Source of the DNA: Campylobacter concisus
GTDB lineage: Bacteria; Campylobacterota; Campylobacteria; Campylobacterales; Campylobacteraceae
Assembly (NCBI RefSeq): GCF_003048405.1
Contig: NZ_PIQS01000002.1
Span: forward strand, 186,001 to 250,000
Length of the DNA stretch: 64,000 bases
Reading direction: 5' to 3'
Shown piece after piece: positions 1 through 8,581 of the stretch (position 1 is the first letter of the stretch; the number at the start of each line of letters is the position of its first letter). Below the pieces are notes generated by a model. That model had not been told where the DNA came from. It was given only the letters and a program-made list of their open reading frames with translations, and ran no database searches. The position numbers were made by a program, and so were the translations under genes.

Positions 1-259
1 CTCTACCAAAAATAGGCTTAATCGCTGCAAAATCAGTATCTAGCCCACCAGCATAAAGTATAAAAATAAGTGCTAACATGCCGACATTCTGAGCAATCAT
101 TTGATCATCAAAATTTACGCCAAGCAGTCCGTCTGAGCCAGCTAGCATACCAACGCCTAAAAATATTATTAAAGATGGAATTCCAAATTTATCAGAGATC
201 TTACTTAAAAGAATGCTAGTTATAAGCAAAACTGCAAAAAATAGTAGTAAATTCTCCAA
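1..259 (-). CDS. CPA-type K+/H+ or Na+/H+ antiporter, N-terminal part only
   Basis: Partial: the gene runs off the left edge, so only about the first 86 residues are visible. They form two to three hydrophobic helices with the sequence PSLIIFLGVGMLAGSDGLLG, followed by a stretch ending YAGGLDTDF. This closely resembles the start of NhaP2/CvrA-type potassium/proton antiporters (CPA1 superfamily), inner-membrane exchangers that control cytoplasmic K+ and pH. I chose the TTG at 259 as start because GGAG lies five bases upstream and no ATG precedes the first helix. The family assignment is good; the ion specificity cannot be told. A C-terminal TrkA-C domain would be expected beyond the window. 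Confidence 0.75.
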   Translation of the reverse strand, partial: MENLLLFFAVLLITSILLSKISDKFGIPSLIIFLGVGMLAGSDGLLGVNFDDQMIAQNVGMLALIFILYAGGLDTDFAAIKPIFGR

Positions 260-279
260 ATAAACTCCACAAAATTATA

Positions 280-717
280 TTAAATCATGCTTTCAAAAGC
301 TTCAAATTTTTCTTGATTTGAAAGCATTTCAAGCAATACACCATAATTGTCTTTTATCTCATCTTGAAGCTTAGTAGTAAGCTCTTTAGCGTTTCTTCCG
401 TCTTTTGGATAGCTCACTATTAAATCAATTGGCTCAGCGTTTAAAAACTCTTGAATACCTGATAATAGTTCGCTAGCTCCTCTTTCATTTGTTCCATGAA
501 GCACGACCACATAATGCTCGTTCTCTCTTACAACAACATCGGTTTGTCTTAAAAATTTTTCAAAGAGTTCACTATACTCTTTGGTGCTTGGCAAAGAAAA
601 ATATATCAAAGATAAATTTTTTGCATAATCTTTTACATTTTTATAACGATTTATAAAAGCTATTTCAAGATCTATTATTGATAAGAGATCAACTGGTGAG
701 AAAATTTTTGCTGCCAT
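280..717 (-). CDS. Degenerate GGDEF-like domain protein
   Basis: A 145-residue soluble protein with no signal peptide or membrane helix. Its order of secondary-structure-like segments fits a worn-out diguanylate cyclase fold: a strand SLIYFSL near residue 36 where the family has the metal-binding S-x-x-x-F-D-I-D strand, then LRQTDVVVRENEHYVVVLHG (about 56-75) where GGDEF-bearing R-x-GGDEF-x-x-L-L is expected, and a late SYPKDGRNAKEL segment (about 102-113) typical of the end of the fold. The GGDEF signature and metal residues are absent, so it should not make cyclic di-GMP; it might bind a nucleotide or a protein. It lies 31 bases beyond cprS on the same strand and may be co-transcribed. The fold call is inference. 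Confidence 0.6.
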   Translation of the reverse strand: MAAKIFSPVDLLSIIDLEIAFINRYKNVKDYAKNLSLIYFSLPSTKEYSELFEKFLRQTDVVVRENEHYVVVLHGTNERGASELLSGIQEFLNAEPIDLIVSYPKDGRNAKELTTKLQDEIKDNYGVLLEMLSNQEKFEAFESMI

Positions 718-748
718 TTTTAGCCCTCTTTTGTTTATTATGTTTTAT

Positions 749-1990
749 TTAAGTCACTATTATATCTTGTAAATTTTCAAAAACAAAGACATTCATTCCG
801 TTTTTATATTCGTATCTAAATTTGAGTCCATGAGCATCAAGTATATTGCTAACTATATATAAACCTAGTCCAAAACTCTTTTGAGTATCCTCTCCTTTGA
901 TAAATGGCTGGACATAAAAGTCAAGATCATTTTTTAGCTTCTCACCTTGAGTTATAAATTTCATATGATCCTTGCTAACAACGATATTTACGTGCTTATC
1001 AGTTGAATATTTTATGCCATTATCTATCATATTTTTTATAGCAACCGAAAATAACTTGAAATCAACAAGCACCCTAACCTCATCAAGCTCACTGATACCA
1101 ACACACTCTTTTTCTACCATTGCTATATCGATAGCCTCATCGATGAGATCCCTCATAAAACATGGCGTTTTATTGCTAAGTCCTATTTTTGATGTTATCT
1201 GCTCGATCGCCGCAAGTTCATTTATCAAATTTTCAAGCTTGTGAAAGACAGAGATTAACCTTTCTTGATTTTTACTTTTTTCTATCATTTGAGCAGCTAT
1301 TAGGCCTTTTGTGATAGGGGTTTTTAACTCATGCATTATGTTTCTTAAGAAAAGATGCCTTGAGTCATTAAGTGCCTTGATCTGACAAACCGCCTCATAA
1401 AATGCTTCAGAAACTTCAGAAATTTCATCCTTGCCGTTGCCAACATTTTGTACGCCATCAAGCTCACCATTTGCAAATTTTACGATCTGACGCTTTAGCT
1501 TTCTAAGTGGTTTTATCTTATAGATAACAAAAATGTAAGCACCTAGCAAAATGACCGCAACCACCAGAAAAACAGCCTTTATCACCTCGTATCTATAAGG
1601 CTGAAATTCCTTATCCATTAAAAGTTTTAGCTCGTCTAAATGCTCAATCCTTAAGTAATGATGCTTGTCATAAAGCAAGATCGCACTTGAACCTAAATCG
1701 CTTGAAATTTCTTCTAAAACGGTCGCTTGTTTTAAAATTTCATCTTTTTTCTTCTCGTCTTTTATCTCTGGCATATCGATATTTGAAAGCTGGCGATCGT
1801 ACTGAGCCTTATTTATAATGCCACCCATATAAAATAAATTTGTCCTAGCAACGTTTGAGTATTTGTTATTTAGCTCTCTTGTATAGTTTTGCTTATCAAA
1901 GCCCATGAGCCATAAAAAAGCTAGAAATATCGAAACAAGCGCAAGGGCAAAGATAAAAGTTATAGTTATAAAAATAGACGATCTTGGCAT
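749..1990 (-). CDS. cprS: Two-component sensor histidine kinase CprS
   Basis: Inner-membrane sensor kinase. Helix 1 is at about residues 7-30, a periplasmic sensing loop of about 100 residues follows, and helix 2 is near 137-158. Next come a HAMP-like linker, the phosphoacceptor H-box NIMHELKTPITKG (His about 220), an N-box with DNGIKYS, and a G-box GLGLYIVSNIL. The order cprS-cprR-htrA opposite cbpA-hspR-kefB matches the C. jejuni CprRS locus, where the system is linked to envelope stress, biofilm formation and regulation of htrA. The cprR stop and this ATG overlap as TGATG (start at 1990); an in-frame TTG one codon upstream is less likely. Translationally coupled to cprR. Confidence 0.87.
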   Translation of the reverse strand: MPRSSIFITITFIFALALVSIFLAFLWLMGFDKQNYTRELNNKYSNVARTNLFYMGGIINKAQYDRQLSNIDMPEIKDEKKKDEILKQATVLEEISSDLGSSAILLYDKHHYLRIEHLDELKLLMDKEFQPYRYEVIKAVFLVVAVILLGAYIFVIYKIKPLRKLKRQIVKFANGELDGVQNVGNGKDEISEVSEAFYEAVCQIKALNDSRHLFLRNIMHELKTPITKGLIAAQMIEKSKNQERLISVFHKLENLINELAAIEQITSKIGLSNKTPCFMRDLIDEAIDIAMVEKECVGISELDEVRVLVDFKLFSVAIKNMIDNGIKYSTDKHVNIVVSKDHMKFITQGEKLKNDLDFYVQPFIKGEDTQKSFGLGLYIVSNILDAHGLKFRYEYKNGMNVFVFENLQDIIVT

Positions 1991-2667
1991 CAAAGAACCA
2001 ATTTATAGCCGATACCGCGGATCGCGTGGATGTATTTTGGCTCTTTTGGATTTTCATTTAATTTTTGGCGAATCCTGCCGATGATGACGTCAATACTTTT
2101 GTTTGAGCTATCTTCATTTATGCTCTCGCAGTTATAGATGAGCTCCTCTCTAGTAACCGCTCCGCCCTCTTTTAAAAGTAGATATTTTAAGATATCGTAT
2201 TCTGCAGCAGTTAAATTTAGCACGTTTCCTTTAAATAAAATTTCACGCTCAAATTCTTTTAAAACTAGGTCTTTATTTAAATTTCTCGCCTCACTTGCTG
2301 GGGTGATACTCTGCCTTCTTAGATGACTTTTGATACGAGCTAAAAGTTCTTGTGGGTCATATGGCTTTGGTAAATAGTCATCAGCGCCGTTATCAAGAGC
2401 ATTTACCTTATCTGTTATATCATGCCTTGCACTTGATATGATTATAGGGATATTGTGATTTTTCCTGATCTCTTTACAAACTTCTAGCCCGTCCATACCT
2501 GGCAAAGTAAGATCTAGTATAACTAGGTCAAATTTACTTGTATTTAGCGTAGAAAGCCCGATATACGGCTCTTCGGCAGTCACCACTTCAACATCATAGT
2601 TTTCTAGATATTCGGTTAAAATTTCAGCAAGCTCCATATCATCTTCTATCATTAAAATTCTAGTCAT
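1990..2667 (-). CDS. cprR: OmpR-family response regulator CprR
   Basis: A 225-residue OmpR/PhoB-type regulator. The receiver domain (1-118) has the acidic pair ED near residues 8-9, the phosphoacceptor Asp in LVILDLTLPGMDG (about 52), a Ser in IIISSARH and the conserved Lys of LPKPYDP. The C-terminal winged helix (about 130-225) ends with IHAIRGIGYKL, typical of the family. It is the partner of the overlapping kinase gene downstream and lies downstream of htrA on the same strand, separated by a perfect palindrome that may be a terminator. The name rests on synteny with the C. jejuni CprRS-HtrA locus as well as domain content. Confidence 0.87.
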   Translation of the reverse strand: MTRILMIEDDMELAEILTEYLENYDVEVVTAEEPYIGLSTLNTSKFDLVILDLTLPGMDGLEVCKEIRKNHNIPIIISSARHDITDKVNALDNGADDYLPKPYDPQELLARIKSHLRRQSITPASEARNLNKDLVLKEFEREILFKGNVLNLTAAEYDILKYLLLKEGGAVTREELIYNCESINEDSSNKSIDVIIGRIRQKLNENPKEPKYIHAIRGIGYKLVL

Positions 2668-2735
2668 GATCTTTCCTGTTGTAAATTTATTTTTAAGGAT
2701 TATAGCAGATTAAGATTTTAAAAATTTAAAAGGGT

Positions 2736-2759
2736 TAAGAGCTGAAATTTCAGCTCTTA
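2736..2759 (-). terminator. Perfect palindrome after htrA, likely terminator
   Basis: Twelve-base arms (TAAGAGCTGAAA and its complement) form a perfect 24-base inverted repeat five bases beyond the htrA stop. On the minus strand it is followed by CCCTTTTAAATTTTT. It probably ends or attenuates htrA transcription before cprR. The centre is AT-rich, so the effective loop would be about 4 bases. Confidence 0.55.
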
Positions 2760-2764
2760 GATGA

Positions 2765-4168
2765 TTATTTTATAACAAGGCCTTGTATGATACCGCCGCG
2801 ATTTATCCACACTAGCGTCTTTTTACCTTTTGTATTTTTGACAGTATTTGCAAATGTTTGAAGATCTTTTATACTCTCTTCGCCAACTTGAACGATCACA
2901 TCACCTCTTTCAAAGCCAAAGTCTTCAGCTTTTGAGCCTGATTTTACATCAGTTACTAGCACGCCTTGAGTATCTGGGCTAATTTTGTATTTATATCTTA
3001 TCTCATCGCTTAGATTACTAACGCTAAGTCCTTCGATGATAATGCTTTTTGCTATGTCTTTTGAATTGTGATCAGCGTTTGCAAGCTTAATTTTTGCATT
3101 CATTATTTTATTTGATCGCTCGTAAGTTATATCAACACTACTATTTGGAGTTAGTGAGCCGATGAAATTTTTAAGATCATTTGCATTTTTGATAGCTTTA
3201 TCATTAGCTGATATGACCAAATCACCTCTTTTTAGTCCAGCTTCATCTGCTGGCATGCCTTGCTCTACGCCACTTATTAAAGCACCTTCTTTATTTGTAT
3301 AAAGCTCTTTTTGCTCATCAGTTAAATTTGCAATCGTAACGCCTATAAAGCCACGCTCGATCTTGCCGTCAGTTATCAGCTTTTTAGCGATATCTTTTAC
3401 CATATTTGATGGAATCGCAAAGCCAATACCGTTGTTGCCGCCACTTTTTGAAAGAATGGCCGAGTTTATTCCGACTAAATAGCCCCTGCTATCAACCAAA
3501 GCTCCACCTGAATTTCCTGGGTTTATCGAAGCATCTGTTTGGATAAAATTTTCATATTGATTAAGGCCTATATTATCTTTATTTAGACCTGAGACGATGC
3601 CTTGAGTAATACTCTCACCAACGCCAAATGGATTTCCTATAGCAAATACAACGTCTGCATCAAGTAGTTTTGATGAGTCTGCAAAAGTAATTGCATTTAG
3701 TCCGTTTGCTTCTATCTTTACGACGGCTAGATCGGTTTTTGGATCACTTCCTATTAGCTTTGCTTTATACTCTTTGCCACCATTTGCAAGAGTTACTACT
3801 ATTTGATCGCTATCTTCTATAACGTGGTTATTTGTAACGATATATCCATCATTTGAGATGATAACACCAGAGCCAAGCGAAGTAGTTTTTTCTTTTTCTT
3901 TTGGTTTTGCAAAGTTAAATCCAAAAAATTCATTGAAAAAAGGGTCATTAAACATCTGCTCAATGCCAGCGTTATTTACCGTTTTTGTAGTTGAGATATT
4001 TACAACTGAAAGCTTTGCCTGAGCGATCGAGTCATAATAAGAAAGTACGCTATTTTTATCGCTAAGTGGCGAGACTCTCGTGATATTAGAGTTAGCTTCA
4101 TTAAATTTAATATCAGCCCCCACTAAAAAAGAAGCTGCCACTAATGAAATTAGCACAATCTTTTTCAT
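2765..4168 (-). CDS. htrA: Periplasmic serine protease/chaperone HtrA (DegP family)
   Basis: A 467-residue exported protease that degrades or refolds misfolded envelope proteins; in Campylobacter it is also secreted and cleaves host junction proteins. A signal peptide occupies about residues 1-18. The trypsin-like domain shows the full triad: His115 in NNHVIE, Asp146 in KTDLAVVK and Ser220 in GNSGGALVD. Two PDZ domains follow (about 265-355 and 375-465). Length and layout are normal for DegP/HtrA. It has its own promoter in the divergent region shared with cbpA, and lies upstream of the CprRS regulator genes. TAAAGGAAA forms the ribosome site before ATG 4168. Confidence 0.97.
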   Translation of the reverse strand: MKKIVLISLVAASFLVGADIKFNEANSNITRVSPLSDKNSVLSYYDSIAQAKLSVVNISTTKTVNNAGIEQMFNDPFFNEFFGFNFAKPKEKEKTTSLGSGVIISNDGYIVTNNHVIEDSDQIVVTLANGGKEYKAKLIGSDPKTDLAVVKIEANGLNAITFADSSKLLDADVVFAIGNPFGVGESITQGIVSGLNKDNIGLNQYENFIQTDASINPGNSGGALVDSRGYLVGINSAILSKSGGNNGIGFAIPSNMVKDIAKKLITDGKIERGFIGVTIANLTDEQKELYTNKEGALISGVEQGMPADEAGLKRGDLVISANDKAIKNANDLKNFIGSLTPNSSVDITYERSNKIMNAKIKLANADHNSKDIAKSIIIEGLSVSNLSDEIRYKYKISPDTQGVLVTDVKSGSKAEDFGFERGDVIVQVGEESIKDLQTFANTVKNTKGKKTLVWINRGGIIQGLVIK

Positions 4169-4198
4169 TTTTTTCCTTTAAACTAAAAATTTTTGCAA

Positions 4199-4204
4199 AT
4201 TATA
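4199..4204 (-). promoter_or_regulatory. Probable htrA -10 element
   Basis: TATAAT on the minus strand, placing transcription start near 4192 and leaving about 24 bases of leader with a TAAAGGAAA ribosome site before the htrA ATG. No clear -35 box is seen, which is usual for Campylobacter sigma-70 promoters. Confidence 0.5.
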
Positions 4205-4260
4205 AATATAGTGAAAAAATAAAATCTTAACACTTTTTCTTGTTATTAAACAAAAATAAA

Positions 4261-4281
4261 CTTGACTTGCATAGACTAAAG
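4261..4281 (+). promoter_or_regulatory. HspR operator (HAIR inverted repeat)
   Basis: CTTGACT, seven bases, ACTAAAG. The published HAIR consensus for HspR is CTTGAGT-N7-ACTCAAG; each half here differs at one base and the spacing is exactly seven. It lies over the -35 region of the cbpA-hspR-kefB promoter, so HspR bound here would block its own operon and possibly affect divergent htrA. The match is seen directly; binding is inferred. Confidence 0.8.
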
Positions 4282-4295
4282 CTTTGTGATATAAT
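4267..4295 (+). promoter_or_regulatory. cbpA-hspR-kefB promoter
   Basis: -10 TATAAT at 4290-4295 with a -35-like TTGCAT at 4267-4272 and a 17-base spacer. AAGGAG lies just before the cbpA ATG at 4324. The -35 region sits inside the HAIR operator, which fits repression by HspR under non-stress conditions. Confidence 0.65.
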
Positions 4296-4323
4296 CCGTA
4301 TCAAAAAAATATAAGGAGAATAT

Positions 4324-5220
4324 ATGAGTGAAAGCTTATATGAGACTTTAGGAGTTTCAAAGGGTGCCTCAAGCGACGAGATAAAAAAAGCTTATAGAAA
4401 ACTTGCCAGAAAATATCACCCAGACATCAATAAAGACCCTGGAGCAGAAGATAAATTTAAAGAGATAAATGCTGCTTATGAAATTTTAAGCGACGATAAA
4501 AAACGAGCTCAATACGACCAGTACGGCGATACTATGTTTGGCGGTCAAAATTTCCACGACTTTGCTAGTAGTTCAGCCGATATGGGCGATCTAAATGAAA
4601 TTTTAAAGAATATCTTCTCAGGTGGCTTTGGCGGTGGTGGAGCTAAATTTAGCAGCGGATTTGGTAGTAGTTTTGGAGGCTTTGATGGATTTAGTAGTGG
4701 TGGATTTGGCTTTGGCGGAGCTGATCTAGACGTAAATGCAAAAATTTCTATACCATTTGACGTAGCTGTAACTGGTGGTGAACATAAGATAAATTTTAAT
4801 GGCGAAAGCATTAAGATAAAAATTCCAAGTGGCATAGAAGGCGGCGAGAAGCTTCGTGTAAAAGGCAAAGGTAAAAGCGCTGGTGGTCAAAAAGGCGACC
4901 TCATACTTGCCATTAGCGTTGAGCCAAGCGACGAATATGAAAGAGTCGGAGACGATCTTTATAAAGATATAGAAATTCCACTAAAAACTATGCTTTTTGG
5001 CGGAAAAGTCGATGTACATACTTACAAAAAAGATGTCACGATTAAAATCGCTGAGAACTCAAAAACAGGCACGAAAATCCGCTTAAAAGGATATGGTGTG
5101 CAAAATAGAAAGAGCGGAATTTATGGGGATCTTTACTTAAAAGCCAGGGTAAAACTTCCAAATATTAGTGAGCTTGATGAAGGCTTAGTAAAAGAGTTAA
5201 AAGAAAAATTACCGGAGTAA
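4324..5220 (+). CDS. cbpA: DnaJ-like co-chaperone CbpA
   Basis: A 298-residue type II Hsp40. The J domain covers residues 4-68 with the DnaK-stimulating HPD motif at 32-34, followed by a long Gly/Phe/Ser-rich linker (about 85-135) and two beta-barrel substrate-binding domains. There is no cysteine-rich zinc domain, which separates it from DnaJ proper. It is the first gene of an operon with hspR three bases downstream; in Helicobacter pylori and C. jejuni the same cbpA-hspR pair is autoregulated, with CbpA able to modulate HspR. The HAIR operator upstream supports the same control here. Confidence 0.95.
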   Translation: MSESLYETLGVSKGASSDEIKKAYRKLARKYHPDINKDPGAEDKFKEINAAYEILSDDKKRAQYDQYGDTMFGGQNFHDFASSSADMGDLNEILKNIFSGGFGGGGAKFSSGFGSSFGGFDGFSSGGFGFGGADLDVNAKISIPFDVAVTGGEHKINFNGESIKIKIPSGIEGGEKLRVKGKGKSAGGQKGDLILAISVEPSDEYERVGDDLYKDIEIPLKTMLFGGKVDVHTYKKDVTIKIAENSKTGTKIRLKGYGVQNRKSGIYGDLYLKARVKLPNISELDEGLVKELKEKLPE

Positions 5221-5223
5221 AAA

Positions 5224-5598
5224 ATGCAAAATTATGAAGAACCACTTTTTTTAATAAGCGTTGTTGCAAAGGTTTTAAGCATACATCCACAAACTTTAAG
5301 ACAATATGAAAGAGAGGGACTTATCGAACCATCAAGAACAGATGGCAAGATGAGACTCTACTCACAAAAAGACGTTGATCGCGTAAAAACTATACTAAAT
5401 TTAACCCGTGAGCTTGGTGTAAATTTAGCCGGCGTTGATGTGATACTTCAGTTGAAAGAAAAAATTGACGATTTAGAATCAACTATTGATGAGCTAAATA
5501 AAAAATTGCACGAAGCTACCAGTCAAACTAGCACAAAAAGATCGCTTGTAAAGAGAAAAAGTAGCTTTGATCTAGTCTTTTATGAAGGTAAAAAATAA
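5224..5598 (+). CDS. hspR: Heat-shock repressor HspR (MerR family)
   Basis: A 124-residue MerR-type repressor. The N-terminal helix-turn-helix (about 8-50) includes HPQTLRQYEREGLIEPSR and RLYSQKDVDRV, characteristic of HspR; a coiled-coil dimer segment (about 75-105, LKEKIDDLESTIDELNKKLHE) follows. HspR represses chaperone operons by binding HAIR repeats, and one such repeat is found 43 bases before cbpA, so autoregulation is likely. Lies between cbpA and kefB with three- to four-base gaps, showing co-transcription. Confidence 0.95.
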   Translation: MQNYEEPLFLISVVAKVLSIHPQTLRQYEREGLIEPSRTDGKMRLYSQKDVDRVKTILNLTRELGVNLAGVDVILQLKEKIDDLESTIDELNKKLHEATSQTSTKRSLVKRKSSFDLVFYEGKK

Positions 5599-5601
5599 TT
5601 T

Positions 5602-7227
5602 ATGGAACAAATTTTAGAAGGTTTCTTGCTTGTTGCAGCGATTTCAGTCGCATTAAATGTCATTTTTAAAAAATTTCAGATACCAACCATCATCGGCTAC
5701 ATCGTAACAGGTACGCTTATATCAGAATTTTTCAACCTAAAAAGCAATGATGAAATTTCTCATATTGCTGAGTTTGGTATCGCATTTTTGATGTTTACCA
5801 TTGGGCTTGAGTTTAGTTTTAAACATCTCATGGGCATGAAAAAAGAGGTCTTTTTAAATGGCGGCTTACAGGTTTGCTTAAGCGGCTTTATAATGGGCGT
5901 GATGCTTTATTACGCGCTTCATCTAAAGGACGAGACAGCGCTTATTGCAGGTCTTGCGCTTGCACTATCATCAACTGCGATCGTGCTAAAGACGCTAAAT
6001 GATAGTGGCGATGTGAGTAAAATTTACGGCAGAAAAGCACTTGGAATTTTACTATTTCAAGATATTGCAGTCATCCCTATTTTGCTTATGATAGATATGT
6101 TTAGCTCACAAGATGCTTCAATAAATGAGCTTTTACTAAAGACATTTACAAGTGCGATTATTCTTATCGTTGTACTATTTTTGCTTGGTAAATATGTCAT
6201 CAACTGGATATTTTATAAAGTCATTCAAACAAATTCGCAAGAGGTTTTTATAGCTACGATTTTATTTATGGTCGTTGGCTCTAGTACTTTGGCTCACTTC
6301 TTTGGCTTCTCATACTCTTTGGGTGCATTTTTGGCCGGTATGATGATGGCTGAGACACAGTATAAACACCAAATCGAAGTTGATCTTATTCCTTTTAGAG
6401 ATTTGCTCTTAGGGCTATTTTTTATAACCGTTGGTATGCAGATAAATTTTGCTGTCGTCATCTCAAACATCTGGCTTGTCCTTGGCCTAGTATTTAGTGT
6501 CATGGTGATAAAAGCGGTTGTTGTTTTTGCTATTTTAAATATCTACTTAAAGCGAAGAGTTGCTGCAAAAACTGCACTTAGTGTTTGTCAAATAGGCGAA
6601 TTTGCACTAGCTGTTTTTGGACTAATGACTACTAGAAATTTACTTGATATACAAACAGCTCAAATTTTTATTGCAGCCTCTGTTGTATCGATGTTTGCCA
6701 CGCCTTTTATACTTAAAAAACTAGACGCAATAGCAGACCTTATAGAACGTGAGATCGTTGTTGAACCAAATGAAACTCTAAAGCCGCAAAAAATAAAAAA
6801 TCACATCGTAGTTTTTGGTTATGAAAGGCTTGGACAAGAGGTTGTTTTAAGACTAAAAGAGACAAAGCTTTTATACCTTGTGCTTGATAATGATATTAGT
6901 CTAGTTGAGCTTGGTAGAAGCCGCGGGGAAAATGTATTTTTAGGTAACGTTCTTCAAAGCCATACACTTGAAAATGCCTGCCTAAGCGATGCAGCCGCTG
7001 TTATTATAACTGTTAATAATGAGCAAAGAGTGGAGCTCATCGCGCAAAAGATAAAAGACTACGGCGTAAATACCCAAACTATAATAAAAATAAATGGTGA
7101 GGGTAATAAAGATATTTTTGGTGAGTTAGGTAAAAATTTTCACCTAATAAACGAAGAGCGTGTCATGGCAAAAACGCTCGTGCACGAGGCTCTTCAATGC
7201 AAAATCGATCATGATATAAGAGCGTAA
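5602..7227 (+). CDS. kefB: KefB-type monovalent cation:proton antiporter (CPA2)
   Basis: A 541-residue inner-membrane exchanger of the CPA2 family. About 12-13 helices fill residues 1-375, with the conserved LALSSTAIVLKTL segment near 125 and FLAGMMMAET near 240. An RCK/TrkA-N nucleotide-binding domain follows (about 400-530; NHIVVFGYERLGQEV Rossmann start). Such proteins exchange K+ or Na+ for protons and are controlled by NAD(H) or glutathione adducts in the RCK domain. As third gene of the cbpA-hspR operon it should be heat-shock controlled. The symbol follows usage in Campylobacter; true KefB/C glutathione gating is not shown. Confidence 0.88.
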   Translation: MEQILEGFLLVAAISVALNVIFKKFQIPTIIGYIVTGTLISEFFNLKSNDEISHIAEFGIAFLMFTIGLEFSFKHLMGMKKEVFLNGGLQVCLSGFIMGVMLYYALHLKDETALIAGLALALSSTAIVLKTLNDSGDVSKIYGRKALGILLFQDIAVIPILLMIDMFSSQDASINELLLKTFTSAIILIVVLFLLGKYVINWIFYKVIQTNSQEVFIATILFMVVGSSTLAHFFGFSYSLGAFLAGMMMAETQYKHQIEVDLIPFRDLLLGLFFITVGMQINFAVVISNIWLVLGLVFSVMVIKAVVVFAILNIYLKRRVAAKTALSVCQIGEFALAVFGLMTTRNLLDIQTAQIFIAASVVSMFATPFILKKLDAIADLIEREIVVEPNETLKPQKIKNHIVVFGYERLGQEVVLRLKETKLLYLVLDNDISLVELGRSRGENVFLGNVLQSHTLENACLSDAAAVIITVNNEQRVELIAQKIKDYGVNTQTIIKINGEGNKDIFGELGKNFHLINEERVMAKTLVHEALQCKIDHDIRA

Positions 7228-7304
7228 AAGTATAAATTTATTCTAGAATTTTACGAGTTTATGCTAGTTTTAAAATAATCTTTTAAAAATAACTTTTACA
7301 AGCG

Positions 7305-7337
7305 ATGAGCAAGCCTAAGCATCTAGGCTCTACTCAT
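7305..7337. terminator. Candidate terminator between convergent kefB and lolE
   Basis: Imperfect stem: ATGAG...AGCCTA pairs with TAGGCT...CTCAT around a six-base loop. It overlaps the stop codon of the minus-strand Lol permease and is 77 bases beyond kefB. No clear T run follows on the plus strand. Confidence 0.35.
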
Positions 7338-8529
7338 TTCTTAAAGTTTGAAGTACGTTTACTTCTGTGGCTTTTTTAGCTGGATAATAAGACGATATAG
7401 CCACGATAAATACAGCTCCAACTATAATAAGCACAAGATCGATGGTTGAAAGCTCGAGTGGAAGTTTACTTGAGCCATAAACATCAGCTGGCAGGTCTAT
7501 GATGTTGAAATTTCCAAGTAAAAATAGTCCTAAAAAGCCAAGTATCAAGCCAAATATAATGCCACCGCCCCCGATTACTAGCCCTTGATAGAAAAAGCTT
7601 CTTTTTATCTCGCTTTTGCTTGCTCCAAGCGCTAAAAGCAAGGCGATCTCTTGCCTGCGGTTCATCACTGTCATTAGTAGCGAGCTTATGATATTTAACG
7701 ACGCCACAAGGATGATTAGCATCAAAACGATAAAAAGTGCCCTTTTTTCAAGTGCGAGCGCCGAGAAAAAGTTGCCATTTTGCTCCCACCAGCCAATGGC
7801 AACCGTGCCAGTTGGCAGGCCTTCACGCACTCTTTTTATATCATCAAATGGCTTACTTGAAAAGATATGAATTCCATCATAAACGCCTTTTGGATAGTCT
7901 AAAATTTTCCTCAAAGCATCAACTGAAACATATGAAAATGCCTTATCGTAGGCGATTAGCCCAGATGTAAATGAGCCACCGATGTCAAAGCGCTTCATCT
8001 TTGGCGTTAGCGAAAAGCCAGCTGGATCGGCCTTTGTAAAGATAAGCGTTAATTTCTCATCGTTTCTTAGTCTAAACTCGCTCATTATGCCACTTCCCAC
8101 AAGTATCTCAAAACCATCTAGCTCTTTGTCTTTTAAAGCTTCATTTACGACTGAGTTTATCTGCTTTTCATCTTTAAAATTTACGCCATAAACCAGTCCG
8201 CCCTCAAGTGCATTTGCCGAGCGGTAAATGACCTGTGTGCTTATAAATGGACTAAATTTAAGATCACTAAATCTAGCCTTTAGCTCATCAACAAAGTCAT
8301 CATCAATAGAGCCTTTAAAGGCACTTTGAACGGTTATTGGATAGTTCATCGTAAAAAGTTTACGCTCAAATTCTTTGTCAAATCCATTCATAATAGCCAT
8401 AGCAACGATTAAGACCATAAGTCCGATGCTAACACCAAGAAAGGCAAGCAAGGCACTTAGAGTGATAAATGGCTGAGTTTTATCAAATCTTAAATATTTA
8501 AAAAGTAGATACTTTGGTAAGCTTGTCAT
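7330..8529 (-). CDS. lolE: Lipoprotein-releasing ABC transporter permease (LolC/LolE family)
   Basis: A 399-residue inner-membrane permease with four helices: one near 22-48, a large periplasmic domain (about 50-260), then three near 262-292, 310-345 and 360-388. This is the MacB/FtsX layout of LolC/LolE. With an ATPase (LolD, not in this window) it extracts mature lipoproteins from the inner membrane and hands them to LolA, encoded 2.8 kb away. Many Campylobacterota have one such permease rather than a C/E pair, so it may act as a homodimer; the symbol lolE could equally be lolF or lolC. Separated from secA by a short hairpin. Confidence 0.85.
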   Translation of the reverse strand: MTSLPKYLLFKYLRFDKTQPFITLSALLAFLGVSIGLMVLIVAMAIMNGFDKEFERKLFTMNYPITVQSAFKGSIDDDFVDELKARFSDLKFSPFISTQVIYRSANALEGGLVYGVNFKDEKQINSVVNEALKDKELDGFEILVGSGIMSEFRLRNDEKLTLIFTKADPAGFSLTPKMKRFDIGGSFTSGLIAYDKAFSYVSVDALRKILDYPKGVYDGIHIFSSKPFDDIKRVREGLPTGTVAIGWWEQNGNFFSALALEKRALFIVLMLIILVASLNIISSLLMTVMNRRQEIALLLALGASKSEIKRSFFYQGLVIGGGGIIFGLILGFLGLFLLGNFNIIDLPADVYGSSKLPLELSTIDLVLIIVGAVFIVAISSYYPAKKATEVNVLQTLRNE

Positions 8530-8547
8530 TAAATAGCCTTTAAAAGA

Positions 8548-8570
8548 TTAAGGCGCTTTTGGCGCCTTAA
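8548..8570 (-). terminator. Hairpin after secA
   Basis: TTAAGGCGC and GCGCCTTAA form a perfect nine-base stem around a five-base loop, 12 bases after the secA stop and 19 bases before the next minus-strand start. A TCTTTTAAA stretch follows on the minus strand. Likely a terminator or attenuator between secA and the Lol permease. Confidence 0.6.
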
Positions 8571-8581
8571 AAGTAGAAATT

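Noticed and set aside
4545..4868. Long minus-strand frame within cbpA
   Set aside because: It is a proline-rich shadow of the Gly/Phe linker coding strand, with no ribosome site.
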